NCBI GenBank assembly: GCA_033816765.1
Contig: CM066293.1
Span: 3,162,001 to 3,226,000, forward strand
DNA: 64,000 nt
Direction of reading: 5' to 3'
DNA from: Nothopassalora personata
Lineage: Eukaryota; Ascomycota; Dothideomycetes; Mycosphaerellales; Mycosphaerellaceae
A program made the translations under genes and the position numbers. Under the pieces are notes generated by a model, which saw only the letters and a list, made by a program, of their open reading frames with translations, ran no database searches and was not told the DNA's origin. Positions 32,662 to 43,053 of the stretch are shown here, piece by piece (within the stretch, counting starts at the first letter, position 1; the number at the start of each line of letters is the position of its first letter).

Positions 32662-34006
32662 ATGGCTGCCTCGCTGCTCTCGAGGACGACAAGGCAACCT
32701 CTAATCACACAAGGCGTTGTACTGCCCTTCCTCTACCGAACGACGACTATATTGAGATGCTATTCCGAGAATAGCGAAGCTACTGCCGCATATGCTCCTA
32801 CATATTCAGAAAGAGATGAGACGCGATCACTCAAGCCACGATCGGCAGCAAGACCACGGCGACAAACAAACGACAGGCTTCCTCGAACAAGAGGTGATAG
32901 GCCACCACGGACACCGCAGGAGAGGCCCACACGAACAAGAGATGAAGAGACACTACAGGCACCGGGCGATGTGAACTCCTCCGAAGACGAGCAACGACGA
33001 CCCGCGGTCGTGAAAGAGTACCAGATGTGCCGTTCGAAGGACCAGTCCCATCGAACGATCCAAATGTCCGACTCCAAGGGACGACGATGACCCCGAAAGA
33101 ACTTGCTATATTTGAGACCTTGTTCCGCTCCAAGCAAGCAAAACCCACGGATAGCAAAAAGTCTGGTGTGCAGAAAGAGAAAGCGACAAACTTGGCCAAG
33201 GTCGTACCGGACTTTCCGGCGCCACTTCGTGCTCTGGCAGACGAGGCGCAACTGCTTCACGCGACAGCTACACCGAAGTCCAAGATGGAATGACGGGCAA
33301 GAGCAGTTTCCATACTTCACAAGCTGCTGAGAAGTTCTTCACCAAGATCAAGGCAAGAATGGACAAGGCGGCAACCGACGTTGCACTATGGCAGATGATG
33401 ACAGATGAGGTCTTCGACAACATCAGGGCTTTGAAGCTAGATGGACCTTCTGCTCGGTCGTACATCAAGGCAGAAGATGGCGGAGCACTCGCAAGATCCC
33501 TGCCAAGCATCCTGCTGCATTTCATGAGTCTCATGCAGAGCAGGTTCCCTGGCTCTTCCTACGGCCTAGCCCTACTACCAACTCTAAAGAAGCTAGGCCC
33601 ATCAGCATTCGCTCTCGGTGCCACAACCGACTTATACAACGAGCACATGCAAATGCTGTACAGGCAATACACAGATCTTGACAGCATTGCAGAAACTCTC
33701 ACTGAAATGGACAAAGAAGTCTGCGACTTCAATACGGGAACCTCATCTTTGCTTCAAGCAATCTTCCAGCGTGAAAGAGCCGCGACAAGCGGTCGCATGG
33801 GACCGGGTATGCGAGCCTTGTGGTCCACAGATCGGAAGGTTAGAGCATTGCAGAAGCTTAAGCGGTGGGACCAGACGGTTCAGGAACGCGTGAGGAATGC
33901 AGCAATACGCAAGCACGCGGCGGAAGATTATTCACTCAAGGAGATTGCTGAGGAAGAAGGAGCTCGAGGCATATGGCGAAGTCATTCGCAGGTGGCTGCT
34001 ACCTAG
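32662..34006 (+). CDS. Mtf2-like mitochondrial protein, broken into three frames
   Basis: The N-terminus (MAASLLSRTTRQPL...LRCYS) is basic and hydrophobic like a mitochondrial targeting peptide and is followed by a disordered Arg/Pro-rich region. The middle segment (frame from 33,027: VPFEGPVPSNDPNV, TMTPKELAIFETLF, FPAPLRALADEA) and the last segment (from 33,290: AAEKFFTKIKARMDKAATDV, LWQMMTDEVF, a long helical end) match the layout of fungal Mtf2-domain proteins, which act in mitochondrial RNA metabolism. The three segments lie in three frames with no convincing introns at the junctions (about 33,020 and 33,285). I take these as single-base errors or genuine frameshifts. Confidence 0.6.
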
Positions 34007-35417
34007 CACGGTCTAGCTAATGCAGACTCTACACTTCGCTCTTTCTTTAACAACCTACGGGTCTGTTCGACATCAAGCGGACAGATGAACAAGCAATCAT
34101 GCCTCAACTACCTTCCTTCGCCTTCCTCTGGCCTTCCGCATCAGATTCCCTGCGAACTGCAGCTGCAACCTTCCATGGTGGCCGAGCGCTACCAGGATTG
34201 CCTTGGGGCGCCACTGTTGAGTGGTGGTGCCGGTGCATCCGGAGGCGCAGAGCTCGAGGTACGTCCGGCGTCTTCGTTGAATTTGGCAGCCGTGGATCTT
34301 CTAGTCACGGCTGGCGACGCGGGACGAGAAGGTGATGCTTGAGAGGCAGCGCGCTTCTTTGGGTCAGCTTTCGCCCGTGATTCAGGTCCGCCTTAGGTAT
34401 CTCCACTGTTGTTGCGCTGAGCTTGAGTCGATGATCCGGCTGAAATAGACGCAACAGCTGGCTGATCGGATCCATTTGATGACACAATGCTCAGCGATGC
34501 AGCGGCGCGCTGTATGTCGCTGCGGGCCTTTGTCCGTGCCTGCTGCTCGTTGACGCTGCAGTCCTAATCTTTCTTCACGATGACGTCCCGCCACATTTGT
34601 GGTCAAGCAGCGCTGTCTCGATTTACATACGCCGTCGTTGATGCAGCATGGTCAGGTGTTTTGGCATAAAGGCGTAGTGGATGAAGGAGTATGATCACAT
34701 CTCATCTCGTGATTTGTACCTACGGTAACCAAGGAACACCGCAGAAGTGTGGTATTTTGTCCTCCCAAGACAAGGCATCCTACTGCATTGCGATGCCACG
34801 AAGTGATGATCTCAGTAACGCCCATACCTCATCCTGACCTTGATGAACGCACAGGCGAACGAACCCCCCCCACCCCCCCCCCCCCCCCCCCTTTCTGTTT
34901 CACCCCTGTGGTCAGAGGAGTCTTCAGACTCATCCGTCGGTCGCTGCCGTATGGGCCGGACAGAAAGGTATACACCATCAGCGGCGTTTGGAGGACGTGC
35001 TGTTCGAGTGCTGGTGGCATCATGCATGAGATTGTCGTAGCAGCCTGGTTCCTCAGCACTCAGACCTCTGGTTCGGATGGAATTGGGTTCTCCACATGGC
35101 TGCCACGATGATGTCGCGTCAATCTATTCCGCCAATCGAAATGTTGATCGTTGTCAGGATCGAGGATTCAAAACCTGGAGAGAACGTCAGCCACATCATG
35201 GCGCAGTGGGAGAGTCATCCAGCTGCAACGTCATCTTGCACTCGAGCTCGAGATCTGATGTTTTACGACATGCGCGGCAGAGTGTCCACGTCGTGTCCGC
35301 AAAACTTGGATCGCAGTGGAACGGTAGTACTGTACTTTTGGGAGCATTTCACTTAGATTCTGACTGTTGTCTGTCCGTGATTGACCGCACTCTTTGCACA
35401 GCAATTGCATTGACATT
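34007..35417. other. intergenic stretch with a C-rich homopolymer
   Basis: About 1.4 kb with no recognisable gene. It includes a long C tract (about 34,866-34,891, one A inside), a place where base calling is unreliable. Several short frames on both strands lack protein features. Confidence 0.5.
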
Positions 35418-37951
35418 ATGTCTGCAGTAGGAGACCTGAAGAAGCAAACCGACCAGCTCCAAGGTACGTCTAGCTACCTATGGAGGGCACTACCCATCGC
35501 CGCCACAACCGCCGCGGCTGGCTACTACTACCTCAATAGTATGTCCTGGCTGTTCGATCCAGTGCGCAGCAAAGGTCATGCATACGATTTCGAGTCAATG
35601 CTTAATGAATTGATGGCATTATCATCGCCACATTTTGTTATCACCGCGCTAAGACCAATGCTCTAGCATAGCAGAGTCATTGCTAATGATGTGCAGCTGG
35701 TATGTCAAAGATCTCCATGGTTGACAACGAGCTACCGAAGAAGACTCCCGTTAAAGGACCTCCAGCTGCCAAGCCGCCCATCAAGAAGACAGCAAGTCCA
35801 GCAGCAAACAAACCTGCTCAGGCAGAGAAGAGCACTCCCGCGAAGCCAGCAGCTACTCCCGCGAACAAGCCAACTACTGCTGCATCCGCGCAGAAACCCG
35901 CCGGGGTGACACCAGTCAAGAAGGCCACGCCGACTCCCGCGAAGCCTGCAACGTCGGGCGCAGCCTCAATTCCATCCAAAATTCCCTCCAAACCAGCCGC
36001 CAGCCCTTTGACTTCAACTCCTGCGAAGACTCCAGCCAAGACGCCGTCTTCGGTCCCAGCGAAGAAGCCAGCGAATGCCGTCGGTGAAGCGCAGAAGACT
36101 GCCGGGCAGGCAACAGGCGCAGCGAAGGCCCCGTTAGCAGCTCCCAGCACTTCAGCCACTGCAGCGCGTCGCAAGCCAATCCCACCACCAGTAAGCGAGC
36201 AGAAGAAGAAGGCACCAGCAGCGGGAGGTGCGCAAAATGTAGCGAACAAGGCCACGGGTCCCGCCCAGAAGGCAAGCTCTACCGCTACAAACACAGCTCA
36301 GAAAGGTCTTGGCGCTGCCACGGGTGGAGTCACCAGAGTCAGCAACACAGCCGGCAGTGGCGTGAATAAGGCTGTCACTGGGGCTACAGGTACGTCCAAC
36401 GATGTGCCCACACGACTGGACTTCAAGACAGACTCCAGCGTCGTGGAGTCGTGGCTTCCGTCGTGGCTCACAAATCGCTGGAAAGCTGCAGACGACGCTT
36501 CGCAGGCTGGAAGTATGTGAAGTGAATGCTATACTGATGAAGCTTCAGGAACGCTAGACAAGGCTTCTGGCGGCAAGACGAAACCAGTCACGAAGAAGAT
36601 CAACCAAATCGGACAAGGTGCGACGAAGACCACCACGGAGGCGACGACGAACCTGGGAAACACCAGTCAACAGGCCGGGCAAGATGTCTCGGACACGGCG
36701 AATTCTGCCTTGGGCAATCTGTCGGAAGCGGGTAGCAATATCTGGGGAGCTGCCAGCAGTGGAGATATCAAGGGCGTGGGATCGGGACTCTATAAGGCAT
36801 GTGCTGTCTACGATGTCGAGGCATCGCCGAGCTGACTTCTTCCCCAGGGCGCCGGCAAGACGGTATCCGGTGTTGGTGCAGGTGTACGTGAATCATACTG
36901 TCGCGATTGCTAGGCCATGCAAGCATACTGACCGTCTTTAGGCCGGAAGACTGTGTCTGGGGTTGGGGAAGGACTTCGTGGCACCGTGTGAGTTAGTCTT
37001 GTACTTGTATCGATACCTGCTAATGTTTGGCAGATCTGGTGCTGGGAAGACGTTGGGAGAGACGGTCGGTGGTCCGGTCGGAAAAGTAATTCAGCGCTCA
37101 TGACGACGTTAGTGGACTCAAAGCTAACACATCACGATGTAGACAGCGGACTCAGCCACATCTGGCTTGGGAACTACAGCTTCTAATGCTACTAGCGGTC
37201 TGGGTCAGACTGTAAGCGACACGACTGCCGGCATCGGGCAAAGGAGACCCTTTTGCGACAGTTAAAGGTGCTACCGGTGGTGTGCGTATCCCCCAGCAGT
37301 CTCCCTCTTGCGCGAACCTCTGCCAACACGTAATGTACAGGTCGGCAACACAGTCGGCGGGGTAGGAAAGGGGGCGGTGGCACGGTTGAAGGAATCGGGA
37401 AATCGGTACGTGCATCCTATGCTCGCTCGTGACGATGCATTGTTGCACTACAGCCAAGATCGACTTCGGCAGTGACTGATTGTGCTACAGGTCGGCGGCT
37501 ACGTTCCAGGTCGAGCCGGCGGAGTTGTTGAGGGGACCACAAAGGGTCTCGGGGACACAGTGACTGGTGTGACAGGTGAGTGAGCATAAGGCTGTGGTCA
37601 TGACTTCGAAACCCCTTCGGCAAGCATCATATCCGCCTTGATGTCATGTACGAGTTTCGACCTAGGCTAACTACCCTCTGTACAGGTGGCGTAGGCTCCG
37701 GCATAGGCAAAATCGGAAAGGGCGATGTCCTTGGCGGCGTAGGGGACACTGTCGGGTAAGTCGATTCCAGGACATAGCCTCGTGCTTCCTGCCGTCGTTG
37801 CATAGTGAACATAGCTAATATGCTTCGAAGCGGCGTCGGGAAAGGGGTTGGTGGGCTAGCCTCTGGAGTGTGGGGCGGGATCAGTGGCAAGAACAGGAAG
37901 AAGGACCAGCAGCAGTCCGCTGAAGAAGAAGGCCAGCAGGGCGAAGAGTAG
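35418..37951 (+). CDS. LEA-like, Ala/Lys/Pro- and Gly-rich repeat protein, about ten exons
   Basis: Exon 1 (35,418-35,538) encodes a short helix and a hydrophobic segment (ALPIAATTAAAGYYYLN, probably membrane-spanning). Exon 2 (35,697-36,512) encodes a 270-residue Lys/Pro/Ala tract (TPAKTPAKTPSSVPAKKPA). Then follow small exons, each with one or two units of the type GKTVSGVGxG (36,549-36,796; 36,848-36,881; from 36,942 on), separated by introns of about 50 nt. The intron at 36,797-36,847 is GC-AG. The frame is kept to TAG at 37,949-37,951, except for two single-base shifts in G runs near 37,243 and 37,372. The disordered, repeat-rich build is like LEA/stress proteins; the function is not established. 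Confidence 0.65.
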
Positions 37952-38223
37952 AGCCAAGAGGGCGAGGGCAAGAAAGAGGAGAAGAAGAGTGGTGGGTTCT
38001 TCTAGACACACTAGCACAGCACAGGAGGTAATGGTGACACGGATGTGAGAACGCTATGGAATCTGTAAGACTACGTAGATCGACAGAAAATGCAATGTTA
38101 CCAAACCGTGGTCAGGTCCAGTCCTTTACAGCTGCGAAGTAATGCTACATATGACGAACGTCCTGCTGCAAAGAAGAAGTTCACAAGCAAACGCCCATGC
38201 TACACGACTCAACCCTGCTGCTG

Positions 38224-38465
38224 CTAGTCTCGTCCGATTGCCAAAGAGTCCCTGACGCCCTCAAGCAGTATCGCGGCCAACCGAGAGAGCAACACCAAGG
38301 GCGCAAGCGCAGGCGAAAGATCCGGGGAAGCGAGAGGCAGCGGGGACGGCGAAAGAGAAAGCGGGTCCAGGCTCGAGAAGCGCGGCATAGAAGAGCAAGA
38401 GGAATCTGGGACGTCTCGGCAGAACTGAGCAATGTCTTGGACGGGCGGTGCTGGACTGGGCGAGG
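38224..38465 (-). CDS. possible C-terminal exon of an unidentified gene
   Basis: A minus-strand frame ending TAG at 38,226-38,224 reads QDIAQFCRDVPDSSCSS, then a Pro/Leu/Ser-rich linker and an amphipathic end LLSRLAAILLEGVRDSLAIG. It looks more protein-like than the longer overlapping frames but has no visible start; an upstream exon is needed. Weak support. Confidence 0.25.
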
Positions 38466-38793
38466 GGTATCATTGCTCGCAGGATCATTGATCCCGAGCA
38501 CCTTGAGCACGCATATGAATGACTCTTTGCTTGGAATCTGCCGTTGTGAGATATCGCGCCGATGCCACGGACGTTCGGTCATGGCCACGCATCGCACTGG
38601 CCTACTCACAATTTCTCGCCGCAGCTTTGATCGTGGATGATGCGAAGCGATGATGGCTTGAGACTTGATCATTATACGTTGCAACTACCTCTAAGCCCAG
38701 CCCAGCGCAAAGGAGACCCGCCCGCACTCCTACAGAAGTCTGGTCCGCGCCAGAAAAGTCGCGAGTCCTGGGTATAGTGGCACCTCTCCGTCA

Positions 38794-40608
38794 TCACCGC
38801 ATAGCATTAAACGCACTCTCGATATTACTCGCAATCATCGCGAAATGAAAGTTCTGCTGTGGCGCCTTGCCCTTTCCTCCGTCATCGCCAAGTCCGGACC
38901 GTTCTATACGGTTTCTGTGTGGATCGTGGAACCCATCACCTTTGGTCGGCATATACACAGCTGGGTTCGTGCCCTCGGCAACTGATGTCGCATCCAGTGG
39001 CGGTCCTGGCTGAGGTCGAATCTGTGTGATAGGAGCGCTACTGCCGGGCATAGGAGTAGTGGTCCTACCACTGGAAGGTACTGAGTCCCGTTCGGTCGGA
39101 GACGTGGACTTGCTGCCACTGGGTATGGCGGTAGGTATGGGAGGTGGGTTGGCAGCCTCGTGAGGGACAAGGCCGGTGGAGGATGCTTTGGACGACGCTC
39201 GAGAATGGCGCCGACTTCGTGCTGCGGCTGTATGGGAGGGATTCATGGTGATGACCTCAAAGTCTTCTTCTTGGTCCTTGAAAGACGGTCCTGCGGGTTT
39301 CGTGTATAGGAGTGAAAGGCGTTTTGCGAACCTCTTGGCGTGTGCTTGCATTCCTGCTTGGGTCGAATTGAGGTCTTTCGGTTCTTCTCCCGGCTCTTGT
39401 GATTGCGAGAGCGGATGTGATGTGGGCGTGGTTGTGGTAGTACTAGTGTGCTTGCTTGAGGATGCTGCAGGACTTGAATTGCGGATTCGTTCCAGTGGGT
39501 TGAGTGCTCTTCGCACTTGGACAGGACTCACGCCGCGCGAGCTGTTGCTATGGACAGAGCTAGCATGCGAATTAGAGTTCGAGTCCCTCCTGATGGGTGA
39601 TACTGATATCGGTGTGTCCGGTGTCCCATGAATTCCGCCTGACAGGCGAATCATAACCCGAGTCATTTCCGCGTCCTTTGGGCGTCGGTGGCGATGCCGA
39701 CAGCTCCTGTGTCGTTGATGAGCGGGGTTCCGTAGAGGTAGCACTGCTCGAAGTGCGGTCTCCTTTGATGTCTGCGAAGCCTCTTGGCTTCTGTGATTGT
39801 CATGCGGTAGGATGAGGCGACGGTGGAGCCTTTGATCCGTGTGACGAGCTGGGAAGAGGCGGTGCTTCCTCAGGCGAAGACGAAGTGCGACTGTGTGTTG
39901 AGTTGGCGCGACTGGAAGCTGTCAGTATGGGCGACCTGTTGAACGTGAGCATCGTACGCTACCTCTTCCGCCCTTTCAACATGCTGGGTCCAAAGAACTT
40001 TCTGAAGCCTCGCGGCTCAGCGTCAGGCGCGACGTCCTTGTCCTTCACACAGTCAGCACGCTAGTATACCCATCGTCAATGCCTTCCGGACTTACCCCAG
40101 AACTCTGCTTGTTGCCATGGTAGGGGCTGTCCGCATCAGCGCTTCCATGCCGAACACCGTCATGTCCGCTCTCGCTCATCATGGTCGGCGGTGCCCAGCG
40201 CTCTTCATCTCCACACACCACCACATACCAGCCCACCTTCTCCTCTGGCGCGATCTTGTCACGTAGATCTTGCAAGGCAGCCCATTGCTCATGGCCCACT
40301 CCTCTGCCCCGCACCTCGTCTACATCAACGCCCAGCTTGACCTCCTCAACGATGTCTGCTACGTATGCATATGGCTGGCTTGCTGCAGTGGGCGAGAGGT
40401 CGTTCGGGTCGTACTGCTCTATGAAGCGAAGGCGCGTGAGGTGTTTCATGGCGTCTGGGCAGAGTTCTCGGAAGTTCTTGAGCATCGCCTCGGTGGTAGC
40501 TTGCGCAACCAGCCATTCTGCTGCTGCGTCGTCAAGGTTCTGCAGGATAATGTGGATGCGAATCAACGGTCGCGGCCAGCGGAAGCCATGCAATAAGTAG
40601 ACTGGCAT
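38794..40608 (-). CDS. flbE: FlbE-type developmental regulator
   Basis: It starts MPVYLLHGFRWPRPLIRIHI followed by ILQNLDDAAAEWLVA, PYAYVADIVEEVKLGVDVDE and GWYVVVCGDEERWAPP, the conserved N-terminal block of FlbE, which acts upstream of brlA in Aspergillus conidiation. Exon 1 is 40,608-40,096; intron 40,095-40,043 (GTAAGT...AAG); exon 2 (40,042-39,963) reads RGFRKFFGPSMLKGRKR; intron 39,962-39,912. The C-terminal half is disordered and ends with KGDGFHDPHRNRIER and PQQNFHFAMIASNIESAFNA, as in the family. Between 39,850 and 39,600 two models compete: a third intron starting GTCACAC that reaches the long frame directly, or a frame with an in-frame TGA (39,802-39,800) and a later intron. Confidence 0.75.
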
Positions 40609-40619
40609 TGTGGTTCACT

Positions 40620-41540
40620 GCAAAGCGTGCGACAAGTGGAGGATGGTTGGTTGGTTGTGGCCTATCTGCGTCAACTTGGCCGTTGCAGTGGCCCGCGCCA
40701 CGACGTCTTTGTGGTTTCGTGGTAGGTGTTGGACGTGTTCGACGACCCGAGTGGCTACGATTTCGGTAAAAAGAAGAAGACGGGATCAGTAAGGCAAGCA
40801 GGAGGATACAGACGGCGACTCAAAGGCGCGCAGGCTGAGACGAGGATATGTACCTGTGCGAACGTGGCACACTGCTACTGCCCAAGGTTGGCGGATGGCG
40901 AAGGGCTGTAACCTGCTTGAATCGTGGGCGGGTAGAACTATATCACAGATATGATATGATATATCCAAGGCATGAAACGACCAGGATGCTGCACAAGCCT
41001 CAATCAAGGACATTGGCCTGCAGTGTCCTCGCCAGCCTGCACACGCCTTCAGACACTGGCCAATCAATGCTATGCACCAGATGTCCCGTGAAGAGTAGGA
41101 GGTGCATGTGTGAGTCTGGAGCTGTACAATGCTAGAGCCCGGCGATCCTCACTGGGTCTGTCTCTGCGCAACCTGTGAAAGCTGCAAGGGAGGATACCGC
41201 GGTCGCACATACAGCGCCCACCCGGAGTTTGCTGTCCACAGAGATGCAGAAGGATGGCCGTAATGTCGCACTTCTCCGCCTCCGAAATCCGATGGAAGAA
41301 GATAAGACTTGGCTACGTCCTGTCGCTAGTTCTAACGGCAACGTCGAAAAACTGTAAGCGACGTTAGTTTAGAATATGGTATTTGGCCCAAATTGTTACC
41401 TCATCAACCTTACTACACTGATAATCCTATCCACCCCTCCTAGCCCTCGATAACCGAGCTCCGTCTTGACGATCTAGCATGTTACCCGCTCCAGTGCAGC
41501 ATCCATTCTGCTGTGCACTGCCATGCACATGTTCACCTTT
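40620..41540. other. intergenic stretch, no gene seen
   Basis: Upstream region of flbE. Short frames on both strands have no recognisable features. Confidence 0.4.
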
Positions 41541-41559
41541 GACAACAAGCTGACTCTTA

Positions 41560-42300
41560 GTATTGCTACTACTCGGCACATCGATGCTCGAAGAGTCGAA
41601 GCTTGCCGCTGATTAGTCTCTTCTTCGACTCATTGACGATCTGGAAGACGCGGTTGTTCTTTGCCTCGGCGTCTGCCCAGCTTGACTTTGTGTGACCAGG
41701 CTCCGTTTGACTTCGTAGTAGTTGCCACGTGGGTTGCTCTCTGCGGCGATAGGCACTGGTAGTGACTCCTCTTGGACTACGGTGTTGGTATGACCATCGA
41801 TGGCTGGGTCAATGCGGACTGCGAAGACGTGTTGGCGATTTTGAGCGAGGACTCCTACTAACGACGTTTCCGGTACTCGCTTTGCTTGCCTGGATCGATG
41901 CTGACGCAGCTTACGATACCTTTAGCACGGGTCCTCCAGGTCAATGCCACCGGACTGATTGATTCTGTAGGCGAATATGTAGTCGTCGTTGGCGACGGTA
42001 ACGATGGACTGGGCAACGAGTTCTCGATTCCTGGTCACAGCTGCACGTCCGGTCCTCCAGTTCAATGTGTTCGTGTAGACACATGACATTCTTGGGCCCC
42101 TGACCTCACTACCTCCGGGGATCAGGACGCCATCGAAGTACTTGACATCACACCAAGACAATCGCAGCCGAGAGACAGGTTGTTGGCGCACCACCGTCAC
42201 CGAAGTCGAGGTAGGATACCGTCATTTCCGAAACAGCCCACTTGTAGAACATAGCGATACAGGCCGGAGTACGACATTCGTGATATACGGATGCCGGCCT
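41560..42300 (-). pseudogene. copper amine oxidase fragment, internally deleted and frameshifted
   Basis: Minus-strand pieces in order: FYKWAVSEMTVSYLDFGDGG, NNLSLGCDCLGV, KYFDGVLIPGG, LNWRTGRAAVTRNRELVA, VANDDYIFAYRINQSGGI, RAKGIVSCVSIDPGK, GVLAQNRQHVFAVRIDPAID, TNTVVQEESLPVP, NPRGNYYEVKRSLVT and RVFQIVNESKKRLISGK. This is the catalytic core of copper amine oxidases (which oxidise primary amines with a Tyr-derived topaquinone). Several frame changes and a short deletion after SEMTV break it. The cofactor motif N-Y-(D/E)-Y reads N-D-D-Y, so the Tyr precursor is lost. No N-terminal domains or C-terminal copper site region are present. It is a relic. Confidence 0.8.
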
Positions 42301-42577
42301 AAAGTGGCCTCCTTTGGTTAGTTGACCTGGCCAATAGCGTCGTTAGTATTCGGCATCATCTTAGTGCTTATTGCCGAACTACTAGAGAAAACAGGCCGAC
42401 GTCGACGACAATCTATGCAACACCTGCGAAATCAAACAGAGAAAGTGGAGCGCTATCAAACGACCAGATTCAGCATTCCGGTTACCACCACCAGCGTACA
42501 GTCTGTCTCCCTTTCCAGAGTCACTCGCACGACACCCGACGAAAAGCAACCAGAACAAGGCAGACCAGACGGTCAAC

Positions 42578-42907
42578 ATGCGCAATATCCTCTCCGCCAC
42601 TCTGGCTGTAGCTGCGCTCGTCATCGGTATCAACGCAGACTGCGTCGGCTTCGGCGGTGCCAGAGCCAAAGCAACGTGGGACGCCAACGTAGATGCCTAC
42701 TAACATGGCGGTGACGCCAAGGACCTCTGCCAATGTCTAAGTGAACTTTTCAACATCGACAGCTGCAAGTTCGAGTACGCGTTCCCAGATGGGAAGTCTG
42801 CATGGGGGACTATTGTATACTGCAATCATGGAAAGATCAAGTTGGAGCCAGAATCGATATGTGTGGGTACGACTGCAGGGTCGGGATGGGTAATGACGGC
42901 TTCATAG
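42578..42907 (+). pseudogene. small secreted cysteine-rich protein with one nonsense codon
   Basis: From ATG 42,578 a 109-codon frame runs to TAG 42,905-42,907 and is interrupted only by TAA at 42,701-42,703 (codon 42). The N-terminus MRNILSATLAVAALVIGINA is a textbook signal peptide. The mature part has six Cys (DCVGFGG, DLCQCLSEL, IDSCKF, VYCNHG, ESICVG), a size and pattern common in fungal secreted effectors and antimicrobial-type proteins. The stop fits a single C to T change of CAA. It could be a recently inactivated gene, a base-call error, or an allele fixed in this isolate. No family recognised. Confidence 0.55.
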
Positions 42908-43053
42908 TTTGGATGCTGTCATCGAAAGGAAGGTCAGGACGTTTGGGAATGGACGAACTGGACACCGTGATTAGCAAGACCTTGATGGTACCATTACATC
43001 GTAATGCTAGGTAATTCGCTACACTGTACAAAAAGGCTTATGCCTTAACAACC

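Noticed and set aside
34866..34891. Poly-C tract as a functional element
   Set aside because: A homopolymer in intergenic sequence with no structure around it; more likely a slippage site.
35818..36294. 158-codon minus-strand Ala/Gly/Phe-rich frame
   Set aside because: Reverse complement of the Lys/Pro/Ala repeat exon of the LEA-like gene; composition explains it.
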